Source of the DNA: Leclercia sp. 29361
GTDB taxonomy: Bacteria > Pseudomonadota > Gammaproteobacteria > Enterobacterales > Enterobacteriaceae
Reading direction: 5' to 3'
Length of the DNA stretch: 64,000 nt
Assembly: GCF_011290365.1 (NCBI RefSeq)
Contig: NZ_CP049786.1
Coordinates: 186,001-250,000, forward strand
Part shown: positions 29,193-42,730 of the stretch, in pieces
Position numbering within the stretch: position 1 is the stretch's first letter
Layout: each line of letters starts with the position of its first letter
Position numbers and translations under genes: made by a program
Notes under the pieces: model-generated
Told to the model about the DNA's origin: nothing
The model's input: the letters and a program-made list of their open reading frames with translations, nothing else
The model's database searches: none

Positions 29193-30257
29193 ATGACCGA
29201 ACTGAAGAACGATCGTTATCTGCGTGCGCTGCTGCGCCAACCCGTTGATGTCACCCCGGTATGGATGATGCGCCAGGCGGGCCGCTATTTGCCGGAGTAC
29301 AAAGCCACGCGCGCGCAGGCGGGCGATTTTATGTCGCTGTGCAAAAACGCGGAGCTGGCTTGTGAAGTGACCCTTCAGCCGCTGCGCCGCTATCCGCTGG
29401 ACGCGGCGATCCTCTTCTCTGACATCCTGACCATCCCGGACGCCATGGGGCTGGGCCTGTACTTTGAGACCGGCGAAGGCCCGCGCTTTAGCTCGCCGAT
29501 TAAGAGCAAAGCGGATATCGACAACTTGCCGATCCCGGATCCGGAGCAGGAGCTTGGTTATGTGATGAATGCGGTGCGCACCATTCGTCGCGAGCTGAAA
29601 GGCGAGGTGCCGCTGATCGGCTTCTCCGGCAGCCCGTGGACGCTGGCGACCTACATGATCGAAGGCGGCAGCAGCAAAGCCTTTACCGTCATCAAGAAGA
29701 TGATGTATGCCGATCCGCTGGCGCTGCATGCCCTGCTGGATAAGCTGGCGAAAAGCGTCACCCTGTACCTGAACGCGCAGATCAAAGCGGGCGCCCAGTC
29801 GGTGATGATCTTCGATACCTGGGGTGGCGTGCTGACGGGTCGCGACTATCAGCAATTCTCGCTCTACTACATGCATAAAATCGTCGATGGCCTGCTGCGT
29901 GAAAACGAAGGCCGTCGCGTGCCGGTAACCCTGTTCACCAAAGGCGGTGGTCAGTGGCTGGAAGCCCTGGCAGCAACCGGTTGTGATGCGCTGGGCCTCG
30001 ACTGGACCACCGATATTGCCGATGCTCGCCGCCGCGTAGGAGACAAAGTCGCCCTGCAGGGCAACATGGATCCGTCTATGCTGTATGCTCCGGCCGCCCG
30101 TATTGAAGAAGAAGTCGCGACCATTCTGGCGGGCTTCGGTCAGGGCGAGGGCCATGTGTTTAACCTGGGGCACGGTATTCATCAGGATGTACCGCCAGAA
30201 CATGCAGGCGTGTTTGTGGAGGCGGTGCACCGACTTTCTGCCCAGTATCACCTCTAA
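29193..30257 (+). CDS. hemE: Uroporphyrinogen decarboxylase
   Basis: HemE decarboxylates the four acetate side chains of uroporphyrinogen III to make coproporphyrinogen III, a step of heme synthesis. The 354-residue TIM-barrel protein carries the family signatures [13 protein letters not shown] near the N terminus and [17 protein letters not shown]. It starts after aagga and is followed by nfi with ten bases between. Confidence 0.97.
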   Translation: MTELKNDRYLRALLRQPVDVTPVWMMRQAGRYLPEYKATRAQAGDFMSLCKNAELACEVTLQPLRRYPLDAAILFSDILTIPDAMGLGLYFETGEGPRFSSPIKSKADIDNLPIPDPEQELGYVMNAVRTIRRELKGEVPLIGFSGSPWTLATYMIEGGSSKAFTVIKKMMYADPLALHALLDKLAKSVTLYLNAQIKAGAQSVMIFDTWGGVLTGRDYQQFSLYYMHKIVDGLLRENEGRRVPVTLFTKGGGQWLEALAATGCDALGLDWTTDIADARRRVGDKVALQGNMDPSMLYAPAARIEEEVATILAGFGQGEGHVFNLGHGIHQDVPPEHAGVFVEAVHRLSAQYHL

Positions 30258-30266
30258 GGAGTCGTT

Positions 30267-30938
30267 ATGGATCTTGCATCACTTCGCGCTCAACAACTTA
30301 AACTGGCTGCGTCGGTCTCTCGTGAAGACCGGCTGGATAAAGACCCACCCGCGCTGATTGCCGGGGCGGATGTCGGGTTTGAGCAGGGTGGAGAGGTGAC
30401 GCGGGCGGCGATAGTGCTCCTGACCTGGCCCGGGCTGGAGCTGGTGGAGTACCAGGTGGCGCGCATTGCCACCACCATGCCCTATATCCCCGGCTTCCTC
30501 TCTTTTCGTGAATATCCCGCGCTGCTGGCGGCGTGGGATCAGCTTTCCCGAAGACCCGATCTGCTGTTCGTAGATGGCCACGGGATCTCCCATCCGCGCC
30601 GTCTCGGCGTCGCCAGCCATTTTGGCATGCTGGTAGATGTCCCGACCATCGGGGTGGCGAAAAAGCGCCTCTGCGGTAAGTTTGAACCCCTGTCGGCCGA
30701 ACCCGGCGCGCTGGCACCCTTGATGGATAAAGGCGAGCAGCTGGCCTGGGTCTGGCGCAGCAAGGCGCGCTGTAATCCGCTGTTCATCGCCACCGGCCAT
30801 CGCGTCAGTACCGACACCGCCCTGGCGTGGGTGCAACGCTGCATGAAAGGCTATCGATTACCGGAGCCGACCCGCTGGGCCGATGCGGTGGCTTCCGGGC
30901 GTCCGGCTTTTGTTCGATGGCAGGAAATTCAGCGCTGA
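30267..30938 (+). CDS. nfi: Endonuclease V (deoxyinosine 3'-endonuclease)
   Basis: Nfi nicks DNA one base 3' of deoxyinosine to start repair of deaminated adenine. The 223-residue protein has the catalytic GADVGF near the N terminus, the [10 protein letters not shown] wedge region (PYIP motif) and the [18 protein letters not shown] block with the second acidic residue. It is ordered hemE-nfi-yjaG as in E. coli. Confidence 0.96.
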   Translation: MDLASLRAQQLKLAASVSREDRLDKDPPALIAGADVGFEQGGEVTRAAIVLLTWPGLELVEYQVARIATTMPYIPGFLSFREYPALLAAWDQLSRRPDLLFVDGHGISHPRRLGVASHFGMLVDVPTIGVAKKRLCGKFEPLSAEPGALAPLMDKGEQLAWVWRSKARCNPLFIATGHRVSTDTALAWVQRCMKGYRLPEPTRWADAVASGRPAFVRWQEIQR

Positions 30939-30979
30939 TTCAGGTAAACTGCGGCTAATTTTCGATTCGAGACTTCATC

Positions 30980-31570
30980 ATGTTACAAAACCCGATTCAC
31001 CTGCGCCTCGAGAAGCTGGAAAGCTGGCAGCATGTCACCTTTATGGCCTGTCTGTGCGAACGCATGTACCCGAACTACGCCATGTTCTGCAAGCAGACCG
31101 AATTTGGTGACGGCCAGCTGTATCGCCGTATTCTCGATCTGGTGTGGGAGACGCTGACGGTCAAAGATGCGAAGGTGAACTTCGATTCTCAGCTCGATAA
31201 GCTGGAAGAGGCGATCCCGGCGGCTGATGACTATGATGTCTATGGCGTCTATCCGGCGATTGATGCCTGCGTGGCATTAAGTGAACTGATTCACTCGCGC
31301 CTGAGTGGCGAAACGCTCGAACATGCCATCGAAGTCAGTAAGGCTTCAATTACGTCAGTGGCGATGCTGGAGATGACCCAGGAAGGTCGGGAAATGACCG
31401 ATGAAGAGCTCCGTTTAAACCCGGCTGTTGAGCAGGAATGGGACATTCAGTGGGAAATATTCCGTTTGCTGGCAGAGTGCGAAGAACGCGATATCGAGCT
31501 GATCAAAGGTCTGCGTGCAGACTTGCGTGAGGCTGGCGAGAGTAACATTGGTATAAATCTTCACCAGTGA
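30980..31570 (+). CDS. yjaG: YjaG family protein (DUF416)
   Basis: A 196-residue soluble, mostly helical protein of the DUF416 family, whose biochemical role is not established. Sequence and length match E. coli YjaG (start LQNPIHLRLEKLESWQ, end GINLHQ). It sits between nfi and hupA as in E. coli. No catalytic motif is visible. Confidence 0.93.
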   Translation: MLQNPIHLRLEKLESWQHVTFMACLCERMYPNYAMFCKQTEFGDGQLYRRILDLVWETLTVKDAKVNFDSQLDKLEEAIPAADDYDVYGVYPAIDACVALSELIHSRLSGETLEHAIEVSKASITSVAMLEMTQEGREMTDEELRLNPAVEQEWDIQWEIFRLLAECEERDIELIKGLRADLREAGESNIGINLHQ

Positions 31571-31756
31571 AACAATAAAACGTGATTTTACGCCTGTTTT
31601 GTCATACCTGTACTCTTCCCTTCTGCCCCCCGTCTGGTCTACATTTGGGGGGCGAAAAAAAGTGGCTATCGGTGCGTGTATGCAGGAGAGTGCTTTTTTG
31701 GCATTTTCGTCGCACTCGATGCTTAGCAAGCGATAAACACATTGAAAGGATAACTT

Positions 31757-32029
31757 ATGAACAAGACTCAACTGATTGATGTAATTGCGGACAAGGCTGA
31801 TCTGTCTAAAGTGCAGGCTAAAGCTGCTCTGGAATCCACCCTGGCTGCTATTACTGAGTCTCTGAAAGAAGGCGATGCTGTACAACTGGTAGGTTTCGGT
31901 ACCTTCAAAGTGAACCACCGCGCTGAGCGTACTGGCCGCAACCCGCAGACCGGTAACGAGATCAAAATCGCTGCAGCTAACGTGCCAGCATTTGTATCTG
32001 GCAAAGCACTGAAAGACGCAGTTAAGTAA
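31757..32029 (+). CDS. hupA: DNA-binding protein HU alpha
   Basis: HU-alpha is an abundant nucleoid protein that bends and wraps DNA without strong sequence preference. The 90-residue protein has the HU/IHF signature [21 protein letters not shown] with the intercalating proline arm. It has strong codon bias and a good ribosome binding site (aaagga). The 186-base spacer upstream must hold its promoters, and a terminator follows at once. Confidence 0.98.
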   Translation: MNKTQLIDVIADKADLSKVQAKAALESTLAAITESLKEGDAVQLVGFGTFKVNHRAERTGRNPQTGNEIKIAAANVPAFVSGKALKDAVK

Positions 32030-32040
32030 GCCGCGTAGCA

Positions 32041-32733
32041 GTGAACAGTTTTATCGAGGGGGCGGTTTCGCCCCTTTTGTCTGTCTGGCGCCAGGCAATG
32101 GCGCTGGCAGGCATACTTTTGCTGTCGGCCTGCAGCCATGACGCCTCTCTGCCGCCTTTTACTGCCAGCGGTTACGCTGACAATCAGGGTGCGGTACGTA
32201 TCTGGCGTAAAGACACCGACGATGAAGTCCATCTGCTCTCCGCCTTTAGTCCCTGGCACAGCGGCAGTACCACGACCAGCGAGTACAGCTGGCAGGGTGA
32301 TACGCTTACCCTTATCGACGTGAATATCTACAGTAAGGTGCCCGAGCATGTGCGGGTGCGTTTTGACGACCACGGTGAGCTGAGCTTTATGCAGCGCGAA
32401 ATCGGCGGTCATAAGCAGCAACTCTCAACCGACCAAATTGACCTCTACCGCTACCGTGCCGACCAGGTTCGTCAGACCAGTGACGCGCTGCGACAGGGGC
32501 GGGTAGTGCTGCATCAGGGGCGCTGGCATGCCGATGGCACAGTGACCACCTGCGAAGGCCAGACCCTGAAACCGGATCTTGATAGCTGGGCGACGGAACA
32601 TATCGGACGCCGTCAGAGCCACTCCTCCATGGAAGTGAGCGTCGCGTGGCTGGAAGCGCCGGAAGGATCACAACTGCTGCTGGTGGCGAACGAAGATTTC
32701 TGTACCTGGCAGCCGACAGAGAAAAGCTTTTGA
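32041..32733 (+). CDS. yjaH: YjaH, DUF1481 putative lipoprotein
   Basis: A 230-residue protein matching E. coli YjaH, function unknown. A hydrophobic segment ends in LLLSACSHD, a lipobox, so it is probably exported and lipid-anchored. The GTG start at 32041 follows the E. coli annotation, but there is no clear ribosome binding site and the hupA terminator lies inside the first 13 codons. ATG at 32098 (MALAGILLLSAC) is an alternative start. In E. coli zraPSR follow; here purD follows directly. Confidence 0.85.
   Translation: MNSFIEGAVSPLLSVWRQAMALAGILLLSACSHDASLPPFTASGYADNQGAVRIWRKDTDDEVHLLSAFSPWHSGSTTTSEYSWQGDTLTLIDVNIYSKVPEHVRVRFDDHGELSFMQREIGGHKQQLSTDQIDLYRYRADQVRQTSDALRQGRVVLHQGRWHADGTVTTCEGQTLKPDLDSWATEHIGRRQSHSSMEVSVAWLEAPEGSQLLLVANEDFCTWQPTEKSF
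32059..32078 (+). terminator. Intrinsic terminator of hupA, inside the 5' end of yjaH
   Basis: Stem ggggcg/cgcccc (32059-32064 and 32069-32074) with a gttt loop and four T residues. It is 30 bases after the hupA stop and within annotated yjaH codons, so yjaH would be expressed only by read-through or from its own promoter. Confidence 0.75.
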
Positions 32734-32750
32734 TGGGGCCGCGATCGGTT

Positions 32751-32785
32751 CCCTCTCCCCTGTGGGGAGAGGGCCAGGGTGAGGG
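32751..32785. repeat. Dispersed hairpin repeat (ccctctcccc type), copy 1
   Basis: A ten-bp perfect stem ccctctcccc/ggggagaggg, then ccagggtgagggg. A second copy with the same tail lies at 45679. It is placed between the convergent yjaH and purD genes, where it may act as a terminator or transcript stabiliser. Confidence 0.7.
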
Positions 32786-32791
32786 GAAAAC

Positions 32792-34084
32792 CTACTCCCC
32801 TTGCTCCCGCGCAATCGCACGATAACCAATATCGCTACGGCTGAAGCTGCCGTTCCAGCGAATGTCCGCCATCAGGGCATAGGCACGCTGCTGTGCTTCT
32901 GCGACGGTATGACCCAGCGCGGTGGCGCACAGGACGCGGCCCCCGTTGGTCAGCACGCGATCGTCATCAGACAGCGTCGTGCCGGCATGGAACACCTTCG
33001 CGCCTTCTACCTGTTCCAGCGGCAGGCCGTGGATTTCATCCCCGGTGCTGTAGTTGCCCGGATAACCGCCCGCTGCAATTACCACGCCCAGCGATGCGCG
33101 CTCGTCCCACTCGGAGGTTTTCTTGTCCAGCTTGCCTTCGCAGGCCGCCAGGCACAGATCCACCAGATCGGATTTCATGCGCAGCATGATCGGCTGAGTT
33201 TCCGGATCGCCAAAGCGGCAGTTGAACTCGATCACCTTCGGGTTGCCCTGTTTGTCGATCATCAGGCCCGCATAGAGGAAGCCGGTGTAGGTATTGCCTT
33301 CCGCTGCCATGCCTTTCACGGTTGGCCAGATGATGCGGTCCATGGTGCGCTGGTGAACTTCATCGGTCACCACCGGCGCAGGGGAGTAAGCCCCCATCCC
33401 ACCGGTATTCGGACCGGTATCCGCATCGCCAACGCGCTTATGGTCCTGGCTGGTGGCCATCGGCAGCACGTGCTCGCCGTCGACCATCACGATAAAGCTC
33501 GCCTCTTCCCCATCGAGGAACTCTTCGATCACGATACGGTGGCCAGCATCGCCAAAAGCGTTACCCGCCAGCATATCCTGAACCGCGGCTTCGGCTTCTT
33601 CGAGGGTCATCGCCACGATCACCCCTTTACCGGCAGCCAGACCGTCGGCTTTAATCACAATCGGGGCACCTTTTTCACGTAAGTAAGCCAGGGCTGGCTC
33701 GACTTCAGTGAAGTTCTGGTATTCCGCGGTCGGGATGTTGTGACGCGCGAGGAAATCTTTGGTGAAGGCTTTAGAGCCTTCCAGCTGGGCGGCACCTTCG
33801 GTCGGACCGAAGATGGTCATGCCCGCAGCGCGGAAGGCATCCACCACGCCAATCACCAGCGGCGCTTCCGGGCCGACGATGGTCAGATCGATCTTCTCGT
33901 TCTGGGCAAAGCTCAGCAGCGCCGGGATATCGGTCACGCCGATGGCGACGTTCTGCAGGGCGGGCTCCAGCGCGGTACCGGCGTTACCCGGGGCCACGAA
34001 GACGGTTTTCACCTGCGGAGACTGCGCCGCTTTCCACGCCAGGGCGTGCTCGCGCCCGCCGTTACCAATCACTAATACTTTCAT
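32792..34084 (-). CDS. purD: Phosphoribosylamine-glycine ligase
   Basis: PurD (GAR synthetase) joins glycine to phosphoribosylamine with ATP, the second step of purine synthesis. The 430-residue ATP-grasp protein has the N-terminal GNGGREHALAW loop, KADGLAAGKGV in the ATP-grasp domain and RFGDPETQ, as in E. coli (429). It follows purH by 15 bases on the minus strand, forming the purHD operon. Confidence 0.97.
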   Translation of the reverse strand: MKVLVIGNGGREHALAWKAAQSPQVKTVFVAPGNAGTALEPALQNVAIGVTDIPALLSFAQNEKIDLTIVGPEAPLVIGVVDAFRAAGMTIFGPTEGAAQLEGSKAFTKDFLARHNIPTAEYQNFTEVEPALAYLREKGAPIVIKADGLAAGKGVIVAMTLEEAEAAVQDMLAGNAFGDAGHRIVIEEFLDGEEASFIVMVDGEHVLPMATSQDHKRVGDADTGPNTGGMGAYSPAPVVTDEVHQRTMDRIIWPTVKGMAAEGNTYTGFLYAGLMIDKQGNPKVIEFNCRFGDPETQPIMLRMKSDLVDLCLAACEGKLDKKTSEWDERASLGVVIAAGGYPGNYSTGDEIHGLPLEQVEGAKVFHAGTTLSDDDRVLTNGGRVLCATALGHTVAEAQQRAYALMADIRWNGSFSRSDIGYRAIAREQGE

Positions 34085-34099
34085 TCTCTGCTCCGGGAA

Positions 34100-35689
34100 T
34101 TAATGGCGGAAATGACGCATGTCGGTGAAGATCATCGCGATGCCGTGTTCGTCAGCCGCGGCAATGACTTCGTCATCGCGGATAGAACCGCCAGGCTGGA
34201 TCACGCAGGTGATGCCTACCGCTGCCGCCGCATCGATACCGTCACGGAACGGGAAGAAGGCGTCAGAGGCCATGGCAGAACCTTTCACTTCCAGCCCTTC
34301 ATCACCTGCCTTGATACCGGCAATTTTCGCGGAGTAGACGCGGCTCATCTGGCCTGCGCCTATCCCGATGGTCATGTTCTCTTTCGCATAGACGATGGCG
34401 TTGGATTTCACGAACTTCGCCACTTTCCAGCAGAACAGGGCATCACGCAGTTCCTGTTCGGTCGGCTGACGCTTGCTGACCACGCGCAGGTCGGCTTCTG
34501 TCACCATACCCAGGTCACGATCCTGAACCAGCAGACCGCCGTTCACACGTTTGAAGTCCAGGCCCGGAACGCGCTCCGCCCACTGGCCACAGGTCAGCAC
34601 GCGCACGTTCTGTTTCGCGGCGGTGATTTTCAGGGCTTCTTCAGTAGCAGAAGGGGCGATAATCACTTCAACGAACTGACGGGAGATGATTGCCTGAGCG
34701 GTTTCAGCATCCAGCTCGCGGTTGAAGGCGATAATGCCGCCGAACGCAGAGGTCGGGTCGGTTTTGTATGCGCGATCGTAAGCATCCAGAATCGAGGTGC
34801 TGACCGCCACGCCGCATGGGTTAGCGTGCTTGACGATCACGCAGGCTGGCTCGCTGAACTCTTTCACGCACTCCAGCGCCGCGTCGGTGTCCGCGATATT
34901 GTTATAGGAGAGCGCTTTGCCCTGAACCTGCTGCGCTGTTGCAACGGAGGCTTCTTTTACCTCTTCTTCTATATAGAAGGCTGCTTGCTGGTGGCTGTTC
35001 TCACCGTAACGCATATCCTGCTTCTTAATGAAGTTCAGGTTTAAGGTACGAGAGAAGCGACCGGATGGTTCGCTGCTTTCGCCGTGATAGGCAGGTACCA
35101 GGCTACCGAAGTAGTTGGCAATCATGCTGTCGTAGGCGGCGGTATGTTCGAAGGCTTTAATCGCGAGGTCAAAACGGGTTTCGAGATTCAGGGAGCCTTC
35201 GTTGGCATCCATCTCGTTAATGATGGCGTCGTAGTCGCTGCTCTTCACGACGATGGCGACATCTTTATGGTTCTTGGCGGCGGAGCGCACCATGGTTGGG
35301 CCGCCGATATCGATATTCTCTACGGCGTCTTCCAGCGAGCAGCCTTCACGGGCAACGGTCTGGGCGAATGGATAGAGGTTAACGACAACCATATCGATTG
35401 GCGCGATCCCGTGCTGATCCATAATGCCGTCATCCTGTCCGCGACGACCCAGGATGCCACCGTGAACTTTCGGGTGCAGGGTTTTGACACGTCCATCCAT
35501 CATTTCCGGGAAACCGGTGTAATCGGACACTTCGGTTACCGGCAGGCCTTTCTCTGCTAACAGGCGGGCAGTACCGCCAGTGGACAGCAGCTCCACACCA
35601 CGTGCAGAAAGTGCCTGAGCGAATTCGACGATACCGGCTTTATCAGAAACACTGAGCAGAGCGCGGCGGACTGGACGACGTTGTTGCAT
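34100..35689 (-). CDS. purH: Bifunctional AICAR transformylase / IMP cyclohydrolase
   Basis: PurH carries out the last two steps of IMP synthesis: formylation of AICAR, then ring closure. The 529-residue protein has the N-terminal cyclohydrolase (MGS-like) domain ([28 protein letters not shown]) and the C-terminal transformylase with [10 protein letters not shown] and ending TDMRHFRH. Length equals E. coli. Its promoter region carries a PurR operator. Confidence 0.97.
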   Translation of the reverse strand: MQQRRPVRRALLSVSDKAGIVEFAQALSARGVELLSTGGTARLLAEKGLPVTEVSDYTGFPEMMDGRVKTLHPKVHGGILGRRGQDDGIMDQHGIAPIDMVVVNLYPFAQTVAREGCSLEDAVENIDIGGPTMVRSAAKNHKDVAIVVKSSDYDAIINEMDANEGSLNLETRFDLAIKAFEHTAAYDSMIANYFGSLVPAYHGESSEPSGRFSRTLNLNFIKKQDMRYGENSHQQAAFYIEEEVKEASVATAQQVQGKALSYNNIADTDAALECVKEFSEPACVIVKHANPCGVAVSTSILDAYDRAYKTDPTSAFGGIIAFNRELDAETAQAIISRQFVEVIIAPSATEEALKITAAKQNVRVLTCGQWAERVPGLDFKRVNGGLLVQDRDLGMVTEADLRVVSKRQPTEQELRDALFCWKVAKFVKSNAIVYAKENMTIGIGAGQMSRVYSAKIAGIKAGDEGLEVKGSAMASDAFFPFRDGIDAAAAVGITCVIQPGGSIRDDEVIAAADEHGIAMIFTDMRHFRH

Positions 35690-35723
35690 GGTAAATCCCC
35701 TGGATTTGACGATTACAGAGAGC

Positions 35724-35758
35724 GTTAGGTGAGTTTTCTACATAAAAACTCAACTAAC
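35724..35758 (-). other. Hairpin in the purHD leader
   Basis: A 14-bp inverted repeat with one mismatch: gttag(g)tgagtttt (35724-35737) and aaaactca(a)ctaac (35745-35758), loop of about 7 bases. It lies between the PurR operator and the purH start and would be transcribed in the leader. Its role is unknown. Confidence 0.5.
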
Positions 35759-35797
35759 ACACCTGGCGGGGCCACTTTATTTAGCGCGAGCATTTTA

Positions 35798-35813
35798 ACG
35801 AAAACGTTTGCGC
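35798..35813. promoter_or_regulatory. PurR operator of purHD
   Basis: On the minus strand the sequence reads GCGCAAACGTTTTCGT, matching the PurR consensus ACGCAAACGTTTTCNT at all but the first position. A TAAAAT -10 follows directly on that strand. PurR with hypoxanthine or guanine should repress purHD here. Confidence 0.9.
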
Positions 35814-35930
35814 AACGCTCGCACATTTTCACTTTTTCGTCGCATTGTGGATAAGTCTGTGAGTAATCAGGTATAAGGCGGGGTTTTGCTGGGGAATGCA
35901 GCAGTCAGTCATTTTTCTGTCATTTAAGGG

Positions 35931-35958
35931 TTGCGGCTCCGGGAGAACTCCCTATAAT
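35931..35958 (+). promoter_or_regulatory. rRNA operon promoter P1
   Basis: -35 TTGCGG (35931-35936), 16-bp spacer and -10 TATAAT (35953-35958), followed by the G+C-rich gcgcc discriminator typical of growth-rate and ppGpp-controlled rrn P1. Confidence 0.85.
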
Positions 35959-36038
35959 GCGCCTCCATCGACACGGCAGATGTGAATCACTTCACATAAA
36001 CAGCCGGGTCGGTTGAAGAGAAAAGCGAAAATAAACGC

Positions 36039-36066
36039 TTGACTCTGAAAGAGGAAAGCGTAATAT
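36039..36066 (+). promoter_or_regulatory. rRNA operon promoter P2
   Basis: -35 TTGACT (36039-36044), 16-bp spacer and -10 TAATAT (36061-36066), about 108 bases after P1, as in E. coli rrn operons. Confidence 0.85.
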
Positions 36067-36104
36067 ACGCCACCTCGCAACGGTGAGCGAAAGCCGCGTT
36101 GCAC

Positions 36105-36116
36105 TGCTCTTTAACA
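36105..36116 (+). promoter_or_regulatory. rrn antitermination boxA (leader)
   Basis: TGCTCTTTAACA, the NusB-S10 binding boxA of enterobacterial rrn leaders. The following atcagacaatctgtgtg pairs with cacacagattgtctgat beyond the 16S 3' end to form the RNase III processing stem. Confidence 0.9.
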
Positions 36117-36249
36117 ATTTATCAGACAATCTGTGTGGGCACTCAAAGTGACATGGATTCTTAACGTCGCAAGACGATAAATGAATACCAAAGTCTCTGA
36201 GTGAACATACGTAATTCATTACGAAGTTTAATTCACGAGCATCAAACTT

Positions 36250-37789
<1,540 letters not shown>

Positions 37790-37875
37790 CCTTAAAGAAT
37801 CTGCCTTTGCAGTGCTCACACAGATTGTCTGATGAAAAGTAAAAAGCAAGGCGTCTTGCCGAAGCAGACTTTAGT

Positions 37876-37951
37876 GTCCCCTTCGTCTAGAGGCCCAGGA
37901 CACCGCCCTTTCACGGCGGTAACAGGGGTTCGAATCCCCTAGGGGACGCCA
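37876..37951 (+). tRNA. gltV: tRNA-Glu (anticodon TTC) in the 16S-23S spacer
   Basis: A 76-base tRNA with acceptor GTCCCCT/AGGGGAC, anticodon TTC in ccctttcacgg, and encoded CCA. E. coli rrnE also carries tRNA-Glu in its spacer. Confidence 0.97.
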
Positions 37952-38025
37952 CTTGCTGGTTTGTGAGTGAAAGTCACCTGCCTTTATATCTCAAAACTAA
38001 CTCTCTGAGTTACGTTTGAGATATT

Positions 38026-38037
38026 TGCTCTTTAAAA
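38026..38037 (+). promoter_or_regulatory. rrn antitermination boxA (16S-23S spacer)
   Basis: TGCTCTTTAAAA, the second boxA copy found upstream of 23S in enterobacterial rrn operons. Confidence 0.8.
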
Positions 38038-38170
38038 ATCTGGATCAAGCTGAAAATTGAAACGACACACTGTGTCTGCTCTCCGTAATAAGAGCAGAGG
38101 AAGGTGTGTTCGAGTCTCTCAAATTTTCGCAAAACGATGATGAATCGAAAGAGACATCTTCGGGTTGTGA

Positions 38171-41077
<2,907 letters not shown>

Positions 41078-41171
41078 ACAACGCCGAAGCTGTTTCGGCG
41101 GACTTGAGAAGGCGATTTTCAGCTGATACAGATTACTCATCACGCCTGCGGGCGGGGTGAACAACAGAATT

Positions 41172-41291
41172 TGCCTGGCGGCTGTAGCGCGGTGGTCCCA
41201 CCTGACCCCATGCCGAACTCAGAAGTGAAACGCCGTAGCGCCGATGGTAGTGTGGGGTCTCCCCATGCGAGAGTAGGGAACTGCCAGGCAT
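41172..41291 (+). rRNA. rrf: 5S ribosomal RNA
   Basis: A 120-base gene with closing stem tgcctggcgg.../...ctgccaggcat, near-identical to E. coli 5S. Confidence 0.99.
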
Positions 41292-41300
41292 CAATTAAAG

Positions 41301-41331
41301 AAACCCCGTACCGCAAGGTGCGGGGTTTTTT
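41301..41331 (+). terminator. rRNA operon terminator
   Basis: Stem aaccccg.../...cggggtt with inner accgcaaggt hairpin, followed by six T residues, ten bases after 5S. Confidence 0.93.
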
Positions 41332-41335
41332 GCCG

Positions 41336-41393
41336 TCTGCGCCTTACCCGGCCTACGGGGCCTGTAGGCCCGGTAAGCGTAGCGCCACCGGGC
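41336..41393. repeat. REP inverted repeat pair between the rRNA operon and metA
   Basis: Opposed REP cores (gtctgcgccttacccggcc and ggcccggtaagcgtagcgcc) around cctacggggcctgtagg. The E. coli genes yjaA and yjaB that would lie here are absent. Confidence 0.85.
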
Positions 41394-41480
41394 AACACCA
41401 GCCGCACCCAACCCTCTTCCTTGAAACTTTCTCACCTTTCACATGCAGACTCGACATTTGCCTGATTCCTGGTTATTGTC

Positions 41481-41512
41481 AGCTATCTGGATGTCTAAAC
41501 GTTTATACGTAT
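41481..41512. promoter_or_regulatory. Array of four MetJ met boxes upstream of metA
   Basis: Four adjacent 8-mers, AGCTATCT, GGATGTCT, AAACGTTT and ATACGTAT, match the AGACGTCT met box at 5-6 of 8 positions each. They end 19 bases before the metA start. MetJ with S-adenosylmethionine should repress here. Confidence 0.75.
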
Positions 41513-41531
41513 GCTTTGAGGATTTAAGGTT

Positions 41532-42461
41532 ATGCCGATTCGGGTGCAGGACGAGCTACCAGCCGTCAATTTCTTGCGTGATGAAAATGTCTTTGTGATG
41601 AAGGCATCGCGCGCTACAGGTCAGGAAATTCGTCCTCTGAAGGTGCTTATCCTCAACCTGATGCCAAAGAAGATTGAGACGGAAAACCAGTTCCTCCGTT
41701 TGCTCTCTAACTCCCCGCTGCAGGTCGATATTCAGCTGCTGCGTATTGATGCGCGTGAGTCCCGCAACACACCTTCAGAGCATCTCAATAACTTCTACTG
41801 CAACTTCGATGATATCCGCGACGAGAATTTCGATGGCCTGATTGTCACCGGCGCACCACTGGGCCTGGTAGAGTTCAACGACGTGGCCTACTGGCCACAA
41901 ATCAAACAGGTACTGGAGTGGGCTAAAGATCATGTCACCTCCACGCTGTTTGTCTGCTGGGCAGTGCAGGCTGCACTCAATATTCTTTACGGCATACCTA
42001 AGCAGACCCGTAGCGAAAAACTGTCGGGCGTCTATGAGCACCATATTCTGCATCCCCATGCATTGTTGACGCGTGGCTTCGATGATTCCTTCCTGGCCCC
42101 TCATTCACGCTATGCCGATTTCCCGGCTGCACTGATCCGCGACTACACCGATCTGGAGATCCTCGCCGAGAGCGAAGAGGGTGATGCCTACCTGTTCGCC
42201 AGCAAAGACAAGCGTATTGCTTTTGTCACCGGCCATCCGGAATACGATCCCGACACCCTGGCGAGCGAATATTTCCGTGATGTCGAAGCGGGTTTGAACC
42301 CGGACGTGCCGTACAACTATTTCCCGCAAAACGATCCACAGAACAAACCGCGGGCAACCTGGCGCAGCCATGGCAATCTGCTGTTTACTAACTGGCTCAA
42401 CTATTACGTCTACCAGATCACGCCATACGATCTGCGCCACATGAATCCGACGCTGGAGTAA
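41532..42461 (+). CDS. metA: Homoserine O-succinyltransferase
   Basis: MetA transfers succinyl from succinyl-CoA to homoserine, the first committed step of methionine synthesis. The 309-residue protein has the E. coli length, starts [12 protein letters not shown], and shows the class I glutaminase-like fold with the nucleophile Cys in FVCWAVQA (about residue 142) and the VTGHPEYD block with the catalytic His. Met boxes upstream indicate control by MetJ. A hairpin terminator follows. Confidence 0.97.
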   Translation: MPIRVQDELPAVNFLRDENVFVMKASRATGQEIRPLKVLILNLMPKKIETENQFLRLLSNSPLQVDIQLLRIDARESRNTPSEHLNNFYCNFDDIRDENFDGLIVTGAPLGLVEFNDVAYWPQIKQVLEWAKDHVTSTLFVCWAVQAALNILYGIPKQTRSEKLSGVYEHHILHPHALLTRGFDDSFLAPHSRYADFPAALIRDYTDLEILAESEEGDAYLFASKDKRIAFVTGHPEYDPDTLASEYFRDVEAGLNPDVPYNYFPQNDPQNKPRATWRSHGNLLFTNWLNYYVYQITPYDLRHMNPTLE

Positions 42462-42504
42462 TCCTCTGAGGATCCTCATCCTGTAGCGTTTCAGCTCTCC
42501 AGTT

Positions 42505-42528
42505 AAGGCACCTTCGGGTGCCTTTTTT
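42505..42528 (+). terminator. Intrinsic terminator after metA
   Basis: Stem ggcacc/ggtgcc with a ttcg tetraloop (42507-42522) and six T residues. Confidence 0.9.
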
Positions 42529-42608
42529 ATTTCCGAAATTCCCTCCGCCTGGTGAATGATTTTTAAACTTATCAATATCAATGCATTACATGCATTTAAA
42601 ATTAAAAA

Positions 42609-42623
42609 TGGAAATAGTTTTTG
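42609..42623. promoter_or_regulatory. Putative IclR operator of aceBAK
   Basis: TGGAAATAGTTTTTG within aatggaaatagtttttgatttt aligns with the E. coli aceB operator and with the left half of the IclR consensus TGGAAATNATTTCCA. It lies about 110 bases upstream of aceB. The core promoter could not be assigned with confidence. Confidence 0.6.
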
Positions 42624-42730
42624 ATTTTACGATAAATCCAGATAGTCTTAATTTTGCTGAACGAAAACTACACAACGATCTTCGTTCGCGTGGGGGAAGT
42701 GAATTCGGATCAACGACGAGGAGCAGTAAA

